Shown piece by piece: positions 54,461-63,791 of a stretch of 64,000 nucleotides of DNA. The stretch covers positions 124,001-188,000 of the forward strand of contig NZ_JANFAU010000004.1 in assembly GCF_026130605.1 (NCBI RefSeq). Direction: 5' to 3'. The notes below the pieces were generated by a model, which was not told where the DNA came from, searched no databases, and saw nothing but the letters and a program-made list of their open reading frames with translations. Position numbers and translations under genes: made by a program. Every line of letters begins with the position of its first letter. Position 1 is the first letter of the stretch. This DNA comes from Sphingomonas lycopersici. Lineage in GTDB: Bacteria > Pseudomonadota > Alphaproteobacteria > Sphingomonadales > Sphingomonadaceae.

Positions 54461-55742
54461 TCCCCGCGCGTCACGCTCGATCGCGGCGCCGATCGTCGTG
54501 CTGGTGCTGGGCGCGGTGGTGCTCACCGCGGTGGTGCTGTTCGTCGTCACCTTCAACGGCCCCCCGCCGAAGGACCCGCCGCGCGGCATCGCCAGCATCG
54601 CTTATGCGATGCGCACCGGGCGCCAGCCCGGCGATCCCGGCCCGCCGCTGCGCATCTATACCGCCGATCGTCCGCCGGTGTCGTTGGGGCGGGAGCGTCC
54701 CGATGCCGATGCCGCGCGCCGGCTGGCCGCCGCGCTCAACGTGCCGGCGCAGGACGTGGTCGCGCTGATCTTCCGCACCCCGCCCGGCATCCCCAGCGCG
54801 TTCATCGGCGGCTTCGCCTTCGGCTGGCGCACCCCGGCGGGGTGGCGGATCGTCGAGGGACGCCCCGGCCCGCGCTTCAGCAACTGGCACAGCCGCACGC
54901 TCGTCGCGATGCTCATCACGATCGCGCTGCTCGCGATTCCGGCGTGGTGGATCGCGCTCGCCATCTCACGCCCGCTGCGCCGGCTCGCCGATGCGGCGGA
55001 TCAGGCGCGCGCGGGGGCGGCGCGCCCGGTCTTTCCCGCGCGCGGCCCGGCCGAGGTGCGCGCGCTGACTACCGCGGTCGCCGACATGCACGATCGCCTC
55101 GCGCGCCACGCCGAGCAGCGCACCGCGATGCTCGCGGCGATCGCGCACGATATGGGCACCCCGCTGTCGCGGCTCGCCTTCTGGATCGAGCAATTGCCCG
55201 AGGAAGCCCGCAACCGCGCGGTCGCCGACATCGATGAGATGCGTGCGATGATCAGCGACACTTTGGGCTTCGCGCGCGACGAGGCGGGCGAGCGCGACGC
55301 GTCGCTGGTCGAGCTCGGCAGCCTGCTCGACAGCGTGGTCGAGGATATGAGCGTCGGCGGCGCGGCGGTGTCGCTTTCGCCCGGCTCGCGCGCGGTGGTG
55401 CGCGGCGATCCGCGCGCGTTGCGGCGGATGCTCACCAATTTGATTGGCAATGCGATCCGCTATGGCGGCGCGGCGCGGGTCAATTGGACGACCGAGGAAA
55501 CCACCGCGACGATCCGCATCGAGGACGACGGCCCGGGGATCGACCCGGCGCAGGCCGAGCGATTGTTCGACCCGTTCGTCCGCGGCGACCCTTCGCGCAA
55601 CCGCGCGACCGGTGGCACCGGGCTGGGCCTGGCGATCGCCCGCGCGATCGTCGCGCGACACGAAGGCCAGGTCAGCCTCGCCAACCGCGACAGCGGCGGC
55701 GCGATCGCCACCGTCAACCTGCCGCTTGCGCTGGGGCGCTGA
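54444..55742 (+). CDS. Sensor histidine kinase
   Basis: 432 aa. Two membrane helices (about 16-36 and 152-174) enclose a ~115-residue periplasmic domain, then a HAMP linker (ISRPLRRLADAADQARAGAA) and an HisKA dimerisation helix with H235 in AIAHDMGTPLSRL. ATPase motifs: N336 in TNLIGNAIRYG, G1 EDDGPGID and G2 GGTGLGLAI. EnvZ-like architecture with an unknown periplasmic signal. Partner of the upstream regulator. Confidence 0.95.
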   Translation: MSTVADPRASRSIAAPIVVLVLGAVVLTAVVLFVVTFNGPPPKDPPRGIASIAYAMRTGRQPGDPGPPLRIYTADRPPVSLGRERPDADAARRLAAALNVPAQDVVALIFRTPPGIPSAFIGGFAFGWRTPAGWRIVEGRPGPRFSNWHSRTLVAMLITIALLAIPAWWIALAISRPLRRLADAADQARAGAARPVFPARGPAEVRALTTAVADMHDRLARHAEQRTAMLAAIAHDMGTPLSRLAFWIEQLPEEARNRAVADIDEMRAMISDTLGFARDEAGERDASLVELGSLLDSVVEDMSVGGAAVSLSPGSRAVVRGDPRALRRMLTNLIGNAIRYGGAARVNWTTEETTATIRIEDDGPGIDPAQAERLFDPFVRGDPSRNRATGGTGLGLAIARAIVARHEGQVSLANRDSGGAIATVNLPLALGR

Positions 55743-55749
55743 TCCTTCT

Positions 55750-55845
55750 CGTCATTCCCGCGCAGGCGGGAATCCATTCCGGCTGGCGGCGCGGCTCTAT
55801 TGCTGACCTGTGCGAACGGACCCCCGCCTTCGTGGGGATGACGGG
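55750..55845. repeat. REP-like element, family A
   Basis: Arms CATTCCCGCGCAGGCGGGAA and the inverted CCCCCGCCTTCGTGGGGATG. The core read on the minus strand (GCACAGGTCAGCAATAGAG) resembles the core of the 21.1-kb copy, so this copy is in the opposite orientation. Confidence 0.75.
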
Positions 55846-56027
55846 GGAATCGAGCATCCCCGGCGTGGCCGCATTGAAACAATCTGAAATGTTTGGGCGG
55901 CCTGTTGAAATATCGGCGTGATGTTGTCCCGCGAAATGGTCCCTCGACGCTTACGGCGGCAACCGGCCTTGCGAGCAGGCCGGCGATCCGCCGCACGAGA
56001 TGGCGCAGCGATTCGTCGCCGCGCCCG

Positions 56028-56064
56028 CCCCCGCCAGACTCCCGGCTGGCGGGGGCTTTCGTTT
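56028..56064 (+). terminator. Terminator-like hairpin in the cysS leader
   Basis: CCCCCGCCAG (56028-56037) pairs with CTGGCGGGGG (56046-56055), then CTTTCGTTT. It lies 54 bases before the cysS ATG on the same strand, the position of an attenuator or the end of a small RNA. Confidence 0.7.
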
Positions 56065-56117
56065 CCGGGGTGATCCCGGCGTTGCCCCGGCCCGGTTTGA
56101 CCCGTAGGAGCGCAGAT

Positions 56118-57548
56118 ATGCACGGCGCCCCTCTCGTCCTTTACAACAGCCTCACCCGCGAGCTGGAAACCTTCGCGCCGCTCGCGGCCCCCAAGGTCGG
56201 CGTCTATTCGTGCGGGCCGACGGTCTATAATTACGCCCATGTCGGCAATCTGCGCGCTTATGTGTTCACCGACACGCTGGCACGCGCCTTGCGGTGGAAG
56301 GGCTATGACCTCACCCATATCATCAACATCACCGATGTCGGCCATCTGACCTCGGACGCCGACGCCGGCGACGACAAGATGGAAGCGGCGGCGAAGAAAT
56401 CGGGCCAGGATATCTGGGCGATCGCCGCGCATTATACGCAGGCGTTCAAGCAGAACCTCAAAGAGCTCAACATCGGCGATCCCAGCCGCTTCCCGCTCGC
56501 CACCGATCATATCGCCGAGATGATCAATTTCGCGCGGTCGATCGAGGCCAAGCATTGCTATCAGCTCGACAGCGGGCTCTATTTCGACGTCTCGACCGTC
56601 CCCGATTACGGCCGGCTCGCCCGCGCGCGCGACGATGAGGGCGAAAGCCGGATCGACCCCGTCGCCGGTAAGCGCCACGCGCAGGACTTCGCGATCTGGC
56701 GCACCTCCCCGCCGGGCGAGAACCGCCAGATGGAATGGGATTCGCCCTGGGGCCGCGGCGCGCCGGGCTGGCATCTCGAATGCTCGGTGATGAGCAAGAA
56801 ATATCTCGGCGAGAAATTCGACATCCACACCGGCGGGATCGACCACCGCGAGATCCACCACCCCAACGAGATCGCGCAGAACCAGGCGCATTGCGGCTGC
56901 GCCGATACCGGCGCAACTTTGTGGATGCACAATAACTTCCTCGTCGAACGCGCGGGGAAGATGAGCAAATCCTCGGGCGAGTTCCTTACGCTGGCGGCGC
57001 TGGTCGATCGCGGCTTCCACCCGCTCGCCTATCGGATGCTGTGCCTGCAGGCGCATTATCGCAGCGAGCTCGAATTCTCGTGGGAGAATCTCGCCGCGGC
57101 GCAGGTGCGGTTGAAGCGGCTGGTCCAGGCGGTCGAGGGGCTGCGCGCCCGCCCGCCCGCCCCGTCGGCGCAATCGGCGGCGATGTATCGCGAACAGCTC
57201 GACGCCGCGCTGTCGGACGATCTCAACACCCCGAAGGCGCTGCCGGTGCTCGATGCGATGCTCGCCGAGCGCAAGATCGCGCCGCAGGAGCGGCTGCTCG
57301 CGCTGGCCGATTTCGACGCCCTGCTCGGGCTCGATCTGTCGCGCCTCCGCCGCGAGGATTTGCGCGTACGACCGGCCAGCGCGACGCTCGACGAGGCCGG
57401 CATCGCGGCGCGCCTCGCCGAACGCCGCGAGGCGCGCGCGGCGAAGGACTTCGCCCGTTCCGACGCGATCCGCGACGAGCTGATCGCCGCCGGGGTCGAG
57501 GTGATGGACGGCGATGCGCTGGCATGGGACTGGCGGGTGACGGTTTAA
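56118..57548 (+). CDS. cysS: Cysteinyl-tRNA synthetase
   Basis: 476 aa from ATG 56118 behind TAGGAG; the longer frame upstream is leader. Class I synthetase with C32 of the zinc site in YSCGPTVYNYAHVGNLRAYV, whose HVGN is the HIGH motif, and K281-M-S-K-S in GKMSKSSGEF. Zinc ligands also occur around PGWHLECSVM and DHREIHHPNE. A DALR-type helical C-terminus follows. Confidence 0.97.
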   Translation: MHGAPLVLYNSLTRELETFAPLAAPKVGVYSCGPTVYNYAHVGNLRAYVFTDTLARALRWKGYDLTHIINITDVGHLTSDADAGDDKMEAAAKKSGQDIWAIAAHYTQAFKQNLKELNIGDPSRFPLATDHIAEMINFARSIEAKHCYQLDSGLYFDVSTVPDYGRLARARDDEGESRIDPVAGKRHAQDFAIWRTSPPGENRQMEWDSPWGRGAPGWHLECSVMSKKYLGEKFDIHTGGIDHREIHHPNEIAQNQAHCGCADTGATLWMHNNFLVERAGKMSKSSGEFLTLAALVDRGFHPLAYRMLCLQAHYRSELEFSWENLAAAQVRLKRLVQAVEGLRARPPAPSAQSAAMYREQLDAALSDDLNTPKALPVLDAMLAERKIAPQERLLALADFDALLGLDLSRLRREDLRVRPASATLDEAGIAARLAERREARAAKDFARSDAIRDELIAAGVEVMDGDALAWDWRVTV

Positions 57549-57620
57549 AGCACGGTCATCCCGTCAAAATCTGTCACGTCGCATTTTCGGCGGGGTGAAG
57601 ATCGGATAGCGATCGTCGCG

Positions 57621-58679
57621 ATGAGCAGTCGCCGGACCTCAAGGCACCAGCGCCTCCGCCGCGGCGCGCCGTTGCGCCGGGCCAACCGATGGCCGATCTG
57701 GCTCGATGTCCTCCTGCGGCTTGGCGTGGCGTTCCTGCTGGTCGGGATCGTCGTGCTCGTCCACTGGTCCGACCGGGCCGGGCTGCATGACAGCCACGAC
57801 GGCCAGATCAGCTTCCTCGACGTTGTCTATTTTACGATGATTTCGGTGACGACGACGGGCTTCGGCGACATCACGCCGGTGTCCGATCGTGCGCGCCTGA
57901 TCGAGGCGGTGATCGTGACCCCGATCCGCATCGCGGTCCTCTTCATCTTCATCGGCACCGCCTATCGCTTCGTGCTCAAGCAGACATGGGAAAAATGGCG
58001 CATGGCCCGCATTCAGGCAAAGCTTACCGACCATATCGTCGTCCTGGGCTTCGGCGTCAGCGGCAGCGAAGCGGTGCGCGAGCTGATCGCGCGCGGCACC
58101 GATCCGGCGCAGATCGTCGTCGTCGACGGCGCGCGCCACCGCGTCGACGCCGCCGAACAGATGGGCTGTAACGTGCTGGAGGGCGATGCGTCGAACGACG
58201 ACACGTTGCTCGACATCCGCGTGGAACGGGCACGGTCGGTGCTGGTATCGGCGGGGCGCGACGACACGACGATCCTGATCGTGCTGACGGTGCGCCATCT
58301 GGCGCCGCAGGTCCCGATCAGCGTGGTCATCCGCTCGCAGGACAATGAGCTGCTCGCGCGGCAGGCCGGTGCGACCAATGTCATCAATCCGGTCAGCTTC
58401 ACCGGCCTGCTGCTCGCCGGATCGGCGCAGGGCGAGCATGTCGCCGATTATATCGCCGATCTCGCCGGGATCGACGGGCGCGTCCAGCTTCGCGAGCGGG
58501 CGATCGTCGACGATGAAATCGGTCGCAGCATCGACGAACTCGCGACCAGCGGACGCGGGCTGAGCCTGTATCGCCAGGGCAAGGCCTATGGTTTCTGGGA
58601 AAAAGAGGCCAGGCTCCTGCAGCGCGACGATATCATCGTCGAGGTCGTCGTTCGCGATCCGCGGGTCGCGAAATCGTAA
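57621..58679 (+). CDS. Potassium channel with RCK (TrkA-N) domain
   Basis: 352 aa. A basic N-terminus, then two membrane helices (LLRLGVAFLLVGIVVLV about 31-47 and IRIAVLFIFIGTAYRFVL) around a pore loop with the selectivity filter TTTGFGDI (77-84). A cytosolic RCK domain (about 135-345) has the Rossmann start IVVLGFGVSGSEAVREL and a TrkA-C-like end. Kch/MthK-like gated K+ channel. Confidence 0.92.
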   Translation: MSSRRTSRHQRLRRGAPLRRANRWPIWLDVLLRLGVAFLLVGIVVLVHWSDRAGLHDSHDGQISFLDVVYFTMISVTTTGFGDITPVSDRARLIEAVIVTPIRIAVLFIFIGTAYRFVLKQTWEKWRMARIQAKLTDHIVVLGFGVSGSEAVRELIARGTDPAQIVVVDGARHRVDAAEQMGCNVLEGDASNDDTLLDIRVERARSVLVSAGRDDTTILIVLTVRHLAPQVPISVVIRSQDNELLARQAGATNVINPVSFTGLLLAGSAQGEHVADYIADLAGIDGRVQLRERAIVDDEIGRSIDELATSGRGLSLYRQGKAYGFWEKEARLLQRDDIIVEVVVRDPRVAKS

Positions 58680-58721
58680 TCGGGCGGCAAATGCCTCGCT
58701 TCCCTTGAGCGTCAGGATCAC

Positions 58722-58807
58722 CTCTCCCCGTTCGCCCTGAGCTTGTCGAAGGGCGTCGTGTCGCCCGATAGGTTGGACGCCCTTCGACAGGCTCCGGGCG
58801 AACGGAT
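58722..58807. repeat. REP-like element, family B
   Basis: Arms CCGTTCGCCCTGAGCTTGTC and the inverted TTCGACAGGCTCCGGGCGAA around a short spacer; the inner sequence differs from other copies. Lies between convergent channel and GFA genes. Confidence 0.8.
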
Positions 58808-58827
58808 CATATTTTGCGCTCGATGCT

Positions 58828-59229
58828 CTAGAAATGACGCTCCAGCGGCAGCTCGCCCAGCGCAAGCGCCCAAGGGTGGACCCGTTCCTCATAGACCGAG
58901 ACATAGGGCGGCGGAAAATCGGGGTCGGCGAACGCGCCCACCGCAACCGAGACGAACCCCGGCATGGCGTTGGGCTCCCAATAGACCGTCGCGCCGCAGG
59001 TCGGGCAGAAATGAAACGTCGCCGATTCGCCGCTATCGCCGCGCCGCGTCCATTGCGACGAATCTCCCTCGATCGTCACCTGTTCGCGCGGATAGCGCGC
59101 CTGCGCGCCGAAGATGCTGCCGGTCCGCTTCTGGCATTCGAGGCAATGGCAGATCGAGATGCGCACCGGCTCCCCGTTGCACGCCAGATGGAGCTGTCCG
59201 CAACTGCACGCCGCTGTTCGTTTCGTCAT
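58828..59229 (-). CDS. GFA/CENP-V family zinc protein
   Basis: 133 aa. Cysteine motifs CSCGQLHLAC (about 8-17), CHCLECQKRTGS (about 28-39) and CPTCGATVYWEPN place it in the glutathione-dependent formaldehyde-activating (Mss4-like) fold with two zinc sites. In this family the fold is sure but formaldehyde chemistry is proven only for a few members. It is 10 bases downstream of the protease gene in one transcript. Confidence 0.9.
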   Translation of the reverse strand: MTKRTAACSCGQLHLACNGEPVRISICHCLECQKRTGSIFGAQARYPREQVTIEGDSSQWTRRGDSGESATFHFCPTCGATVYWEPNAMPGFVSVAVGAFADPDFPPPYVSVYEERVHPWALALGELPLERHF

Positions 59230-59239
59230 GAGCTCTCCC

Positions 59240-60226
59240 CTATTTCATCGGCTGATCGCGCTGGGCGACGAGCGCCGGGATCGACGGGCGCGGCGGCGCG
59301 GCAGCCAGAGTCGCCGCCTCCGCCTCGATCGCCGCGACGCGCAACTTTGTCGCCGGATGGGTACGGCTGCGGAAAAAGCCGCCGTCGATCTCCCCGCCGT
59401 GCGCCCGCCAGAAACGCGCCGCCACCGCCGGATCATAACCCGCATTGTAGAGCAGATGAACGCCCAGCCGGTCCGCTTCCTCCTCCGCACGCTGTGAAAG
59501 GCGCGCATTGCGGCCAAGCTCGCCGAACAGCCCCCCCTTCACCCCCGCCGCCTCGAGCCGCGCGCGATGCCTGAGCACGATATGCGCCAGCTCGTGCGCC
59601 GCGACCACCGCCACCTCCTCGTCGCGGTAGCGCTCGAGGAAGCGGACCCCGATCTGCACCACGCGGCCGTTCGATTGCGCGGTCATCTCCGGGCCGAGCA
59701 CCACCTCGAAGGTCGCGGCGCAGCCCGGCGTCGCCGCGACCGACACGTCGCGCCGCTCGCGGTCGCGGACGATCGTGAAGCGCACCGTCTCCCCGCCGCG
59801 CGCGATCGCCGCCAGCGCGGCATCGCGATCGACCACCGACGGCGGCTTGGCGGTCGCTGTGAGCGGGTGGCCATCGATCGCCGCCACCGCGTCATTGGCG
59901 CGGAGCCCCGCGCGCGCGGCGGGCGATTCGGCGACCACCGCCTCGATCGCTACCGATGTCGCGAAGTCGAAGGCGCGCCGAGCCGCGGCCTCGGTCACCA
60001 CCTCATATTGCGTGATCGCGTGGAGCACCGCCCCGGTCGCCGGCGCGCGCGCGTCGCATAACGCGGCATTGGCGGTCGCCAGCCGCCAGCCGATCGTTGC
60101 CAGGCGCTGATCGTAACTGCGCAGAACCTCAAGACTTTCGACCGATAGCCCGGTGGGAGCCGCGGCGATCGCAGGGGTGATTGGGGCAAGCAGCAGCGTC
60201 GCTGCGACGATATGAACTTTCCTCAC
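59240..60226 (-). CDS. Periplasmic M48 metalloprotease with PDZ domain
   Basis: 328 aa from GTG 60226. Signal peptide (IVAATLLLAPITPAIAA, cleavage at about residue 23), a PDZ-like segment (ESPAARAGLRANDAVAAIDG, about 100-119) and an M48 catalytic domain with H211-E-L-A-H215 and a third ligand in EEEADRLGVHLL, about residue 247. The C-terminal half resembles BepA/LoiP-type envelope quality-control proteases. The cysteine pair C57/C169 could form a disulfide. Confidence 0.88.
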   Translation of the reverse strand: MRKVHIVAATLLLAPITPAIAAAPTGLSVESLEVLRSYDQRLATIGWRLATANAALCDARAPATGAVLHAITQYEVVTEAAARRAFDFATSVAIEAVVAESPAARAGLRANDAVAAIDGHPLTATAKPPSVVDRDAALAAIARGGETVRFTIVRDRERRDVSVAATPGCAATFEVVLGPEMTAQSNGRVVQIGVRFLERYRDEEVAVVAAHELAHIVLRHRARLEAAGVKGGLFGELGRNARLSQRAEEEADRLGVHLLYNAGYDPAVAARFWRAHGGEIDGGFFRSRTHPATKLRVAAIEAEAATLAAAPPRPSIPALVAQRDQPMK

Positions 60227-60273
60227 GATCGTAACGATAGGCGCGGCACGATCGCGACGCTATCGTCGTGGCG

Positions 60274-61215
60274 ATGAAAGCCGTTCTGCCAGCGCTCGCC
60301 CGTCCGCTCGTCGAGCCCCACCTCCCCGCCGGCCTCTCCGTCGACTGGTGGCAACACGCGCAAGAGGCGAAGGAGATGATCGCCGAGGCCGACATCGCGT
60401 GGGTTGATATGGAGAACAGCGCCAAGGTCGCCGAAACGATTCGCGCCGCCGGGCCGCAGCTCAAATGGGTCTCGACGATCTACGCCGGGCTCGATGCCTT
60501 TCCGCTGGATTTCCTGCGCGCGCAGCAGGTTACGGTGACGAACGGTGCCGGCATCAACGCGATCCCGGTCGCCGAATATGCGGTGATGGGGGTGCTGACC
60601 GCCGCCAAGCGCTTCGACAATATCGTCCGCGCCGCCGATCGCCACGAATGGCTGCTCGAAGCGCCGGGGATGATCGAGGTCACCGGGTCGCGTGCGCTGG
60701 TGATCGGGATGGGCGCGATCGGCCGCGTGATCGGCGAGCGGCTCAGCGGGCTCGGCGTCGAGGTCACCGGGGTGACCCGATCGGGGCGCGGCGGCACGCT
60801 GACGCCCGATCAATGGCGCGCGCGGCTGGGCGATTTCGACTGGGTGGTGCTCGCCGCCCCGTCCACCGCCGATACCAAGGCGATGATCGGCGCGACCGAG
60901 CTCGCCGCGATGAAGCCGAGCGCGTGGATCATCAATATCGCGCGCGGCGACATGATCGACGACGATGCCCTGCTCGCCGCGCTCCACGGCGGGAAGATCG
61001 GCGGCGCGTTCCTCGATCCGACCAATCCGGAGCCTCTGCCTGCCGATCATCCATTGTGGTCGGCGCCCAATTGCATGATCACGATGCATCTTTCGGGGCG
61101 CAGCGGCCGGGGCATGATGTTTCGCCGCGCAGCCGCCTTGTTCCTGCGCAATCTGACGGCGTTCCTGGAAAGCAAGCCAATGGAAAATGTCGCAAATCTG
61201 GACGCCGGCTATTGA
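60274..61215 (+). CDS. D-2-hydroxyacid dehydrogenase
   Basis: 313 aa from ATG 60274; GTG 60268 is in frame. NAD-binding Rossmann motif RALVIGMGAIGRVIGERLSG (about 137-156). Catalytic residues: Arg in INIARGDMIDDD, Glu in DPTNPEPLPADHP and His in MITMHLSG (the usual ITPHxSG). Typical of the glyoxylate/hydroxypyruvate reductase-like or SerA-related group; substrate not predictable. It is divergent from the protease gene with 47 bases between them. Confidence 0.9.
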   Translation: MKAVLPALARPLVEPHLPAGLSVDWWQHAQEAKEMIAEADIAWVDMENSAKVAETIRAAGPQLKWVSTIYAGLDAFPLDFLRAQQVTVTNGAGINAIPVAEYAVMGVLTAAKRFDNIVRAADRHEWLLEAPGMIEVTGSRALVIGMGAIGRVIGERLSGLGVEVTGVTRSGRGGTLTPDQWRARLGDFDWVVLAAPSTADTKAMIGATELAAMKPSAWIINIARGDMIDDDALLAALHGGKIGGAFLDPTNPEPLPADHPLWSAPNCMITMHLSGRSGRGMMFRRAAALFLRNLTAFLESKPMENVANLDAGY

Positions 61216-61270
61216 TGATGAGGGTTACCTTGATTGTCCGTAAAGCTATGCCCCGCTATGGCGATTGCCG

Positions 61271-61837
61271 ATGAGCGATAATCCCGTCCAACTGATCGAT
61301 CCGGTGCGTCACGGCGATGCGCGCGGCTGGTTCACCGAATATTATACCGAGCGCCGTTTCGCCGAGCGCGGCATCACCTGCCGCTTCGTGCAGGACAATC
61401 ATTCGCTGTCGGTCCCCGCGCTCATCTTGCGCGGGCTGCATTTCCAGACCCCGCCGCACGGGCAGGACAAATTGGTGCGCTGCATCCGCGGCCGCATCCT
61501 CGACGTCGCGGTCGACGTGCGGCGCGGGTCGCCGACCTATGGCAATTGGGTCGCGGCGGAATTGTCGGCGGAGAACGGGCGGCAATTGTTCGTGCCGATC
61601 GGCTTCGCGCACGCCTTCCTGACGCTCGAGGACAATTGCGAGGTGACCTATAAGGTCTCCGATTATTACGCCCCCGATTGCGACGGCGGCATCCGCTGGG
61701 ACAGCGTCGGGATCGACTGGCCGCTCCCCGCGGGTGCTTCGCCCGAATTGTCGGCGAAGGATGCCAAGCTTCCGACCTTGGCCGAATTCGACAGCCCCTT
61801 TCCCTATGACGGTCGCCCCTTGGCGCCGCTTGCTTGA
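61271..61837 (+). CDS. rfbC: dTDP-4-dehydrorhamnose 3,5-epimerase
   Basis: 188 aa from ATG 61271. RmlC cupin with [20 protein letters not shown] (about 40-59; catalytic His in RGLHFQ), [20 protein letters not shown] and catalytic Tyr in [11 protein letters not shown]. Third step of dTDP-L-rhamnose synthesis. Leads rfbC-rfbB-rfbD-rfbA. Confidence 0.95.
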   Translation: MSDNPVQLIDPVRHGDARGWFTEYYTERRFAERGITCRFVQDNHSLSVPALILRGLHFQTPPHGQDKLVRCIRGRILDVAVDVRRGSPTYGNWVAAELSAENGRQLFVPIGFAHAFLTLEDNCEVTYKVSDYYAPDCDGGIRWDSVGIDWPLPAGASPELSAKDAKLPTLAEFDSPFPYDGRPLAPLA

Positions 61838-61845
61838 GGCCTGAT

Positions 61846-62901
61846 ATGCGCATTTTCGTCACCGGCGGCGCCGGGTTCATCGGCTCGGCGCTGGTTCGCC
61901 ACCTGATCGCCAACACCAGCCACGAGGTGCTCAACTTCGACAAGCTCACTTATGCCGGCACGCTCTCGACCGTCGAGGAAGTGGCGCAGAGCAATCGCTA
62001 TCGCTTCGTCCAGGGCGATGTATGCGACGCCGCCGCGGTGCGGCAGGCGATCGAGGAATTCCGCCCCGAGGTGATCACGCATCTGGCGGCCGAGAGCCAT
62101 GTCGACCGTTCGATCGACGCGCCCGACGCCTTCATCCAGACCAACCTCGTCGGCACCTATACGATGCTCGCCGAGGCGCGCGGCTATTGGCAGTCGCTGG
62201 AGGGCGCGGCGAAGGACGCCTTCCGCTTCCACCATATTTCGACCGACGAAGTCTATGGCTCGCTCGGCGACGAGGGGCTGTTCACCGAGGACACCCCATA
62301 CGATCCGCGTTCGCCTTATTCGGCGTCCAAGGCGGGGAGCGACCATCTCGTCAGCGCCTGGGGGCATACCTTCGGCCTACCGGTGCTGATCACCAATTGC
62401 TCGAACAATTACGGGCCATATCACTTCCCCGAGAAATTGATCCCGCTGATGATCGTCAAGGCGCTCGCGGGAGAGACGCTGCCGGTCTACGGCAAGGGCG
62501 CCAATGTGCGCGACTGGCTCTACGTCGAGGATCACGTCCGCGCGCTGCAGGCGGTGTTCGAGCGCGGCGCGCCGGGGCGGACCTATAATGTCGGCGGCAA
62601 CAACGAGAAGAAGAACCTCGAAGTGGTCGAGACGGTCTGCGCGATCCTCGATCGCGAGCGCCCGCGCGCCGACGGCAAATCGTACAAGGAGCAGATCGGC
62701 TTCGTCGCCGACCGGCCAGGGCATGACGCGCGCTACGCGATCGACGCCACGCGCATCCGCGACGAGCTCGGCTGGGAGCCGGCCGAGACGTTCGAGAGCG
62801 GGATCGAGAAGACGGTGCGCTGGTATCTCGCCAACGAACCGTGGTGGCGCGCGATCGTCGACGAGCGGCAGGCGGACAAGCGGCGCGGGCTGGCCGCCTG
62901 A
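61846..62901 (+). CDS. rfbB: dTDP-glucose 4,6-dehydratase
   Basis: 351 aa from ATG 61846; the TTG at 61834 overlaps rfbC and is less likely. Extended SDR with [14 protein letters not shown] (about 4-17), [25 protein letters not shown] and catalytic Y-x3-K in [12 protein letters not shown]. Converts dTDP-glucose to the 4-keto-6-deoxy sugar. TGATG overlap with rfbD. Confidence 0.96.
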   Translation: MRIFVTGGAGFIGSALVRHLIANTSHEVLNFDKLTYAGTLSTVEEVAQSNRYRFVQGDVCDAAAVRQAIEEFRPEVITHLAAESHVDRSIDAPDAFIQTNLVGTYTMLAEARGYWQSLEGAAKDAFRFHHISTDEVYGSLGDEGLFTEDTPYDPRSPYSASKAGSDHLVSAWGHTFGLPVLITNCSNNYGPYHFPEKLIPLMIVKALAGETLPVYGKGANVRDWLYVEDHVRALQAVFERGAPGRTYNVGGNNEKKNLEVVETVCAILDRERPRADGKSYKEQIGFVADRPGHDARYAIDATRIRDELGWEPAETFESGIEKTVRWYLANEPWWRAIVDERQADKRRGLAA

Positions 62902-63791
62902 TGCGTGAGATCCTCGTCACCGGCGGCAACGGGCAGCTCGGCACCGAGCTGAAACGCTATCCGTGGCCCGCGGGCTGGGCGATCGTCGCGGTCGATATCG
63001 ACGAGCTTGATCTGCGCGATACCACCGCGATCGAGGCGACGGTCGCTTCGCGCCCCTGGGCGGCGGTGATCTCGGGCGGCGCCTATACCGCGGTCGACAA
63101 GGCCGAGGAGGACAGCGTCACCGCTTGGGCGGTCAACGCGCTCGCCCCGGCCGCCTTCGCCAAGGCATGCCGCGCGGCGGATATCCCGCTGGTCCATGTT
63201 TCGACCGATTATGTATTCGACGGCGCCAAACAGGGTCGCTGGGCGCCCGGCGACGCGACCGGGCCGCTCGGCGTCTATGGCGCGTCGAAGCTCGGCGGGG
63301 ATCTCGCGGTCGCCACCAGCTGCCGGCGTTATGCGATCGTTCGTACCTCGTGGGTCGTCTCGGCGCACGGCAACAATTTCATCAAGACGATGCTGCGCGT
63401 CGGCGCCGAGCGCGACACGTTGCGCGTCGTCGACGACCAGCATGGCGCGCCGACCGCCGCCGCCGATCTCGCCGCCGCGGTGGCGACGATCGCGCTGCGC
63501 ATGGCCGACGACGCGCAAGCCCCCGCCGGCACCTTCCACTTCAGCAACGCCGGCGAGACGACGTGGTGCGGCTTCGCGCGGGAGATATTCGCCCGCGCGG
63601 CGCAACGCGGCGGCCCCTCCCCCCATGTCGAGGCGATCGCCACCGCCGACTATCCCACGCCGGCGCGTCGCCCGGCCAATTCGCGGCTCGATCACACCGC
63701 GATCCAAGCCGCTTACGGCATCACCCCGCGCGCGTGGCAGGACGCGCTCGACGACATCCTCGACGAACTGATCGGAGCCGCCAAGAAATGA
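62901..63791 (+). CDS. rfbD: dTDP-4-dehydrorhamnose reductase
   Basis: 296 aa from ATG 62901. RmlD SDR with [34 protein letters not shown] and [12 protein letters not shown] (catalytic Tyr/Lys). Final reduction to dTDP-L-rhamnose, the donor for O-antigen, capsule or exopolysaccharide. Its start shares a base with the rfbB stop and its stop overlaps rfbA. Confidence 0.95.
   Translation: MREILVTGGNGQLGTELKRYPWPAGWAIVAVDIDELDLRDTTAIEATVASRPWAAVISGGAYTAVDKAEEDSVTAWAVNALAPAAFAKACRAADIPLVHVSTDYVFDGAKQGRWAPGDATGPLGVYGASKLGGDLAVATSCRRYAIVRTSWVVSAHGNNFIKTMLRVGAERDTLRVVDDQHGAPTAAADLAAAVATIALRMADDAQAPAGTFHFSNAGETTWCGFAREIFARAAQRGGPSPHVEAIATADYPTPARRPANSRLDHTAIQAAYGITPRAWQDALDDILDELIGAAKK

Larger units (their letters stand above)
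55743..56117. other. cysS upstream region: REP element plus structured leader
   Basis: 375 bases without a gene. A family A REP copy occupies 55750-55845. The rest (about 55880-56064) is a potentially structured RNA: a CCGGCCT/AGGCCGG hairpin at 55963-55983 and a terminator-type hairpin at 56028-56064, both before cysS. A 50-codon ATG frame at 55921 exists but is arginine-rich and not convincing. No other gene seen. Confidence 0.6.

Noticed and set aside
55921..56070. A 50-residue arginine-rich ORF upstream of cysS.
   Set aside because: It runs through the two hairpins and the terminator, has no Shine-Dalgarno and no protein-like composition.
56278..56292. A perfect TGGCACG-N4-TTGC sigma-54 consensus.
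   Set aside because: It lies inside the conserved cysS coding sequence (ARAL segment) with no gene start downstream on that strand, so it is probably a chance match.
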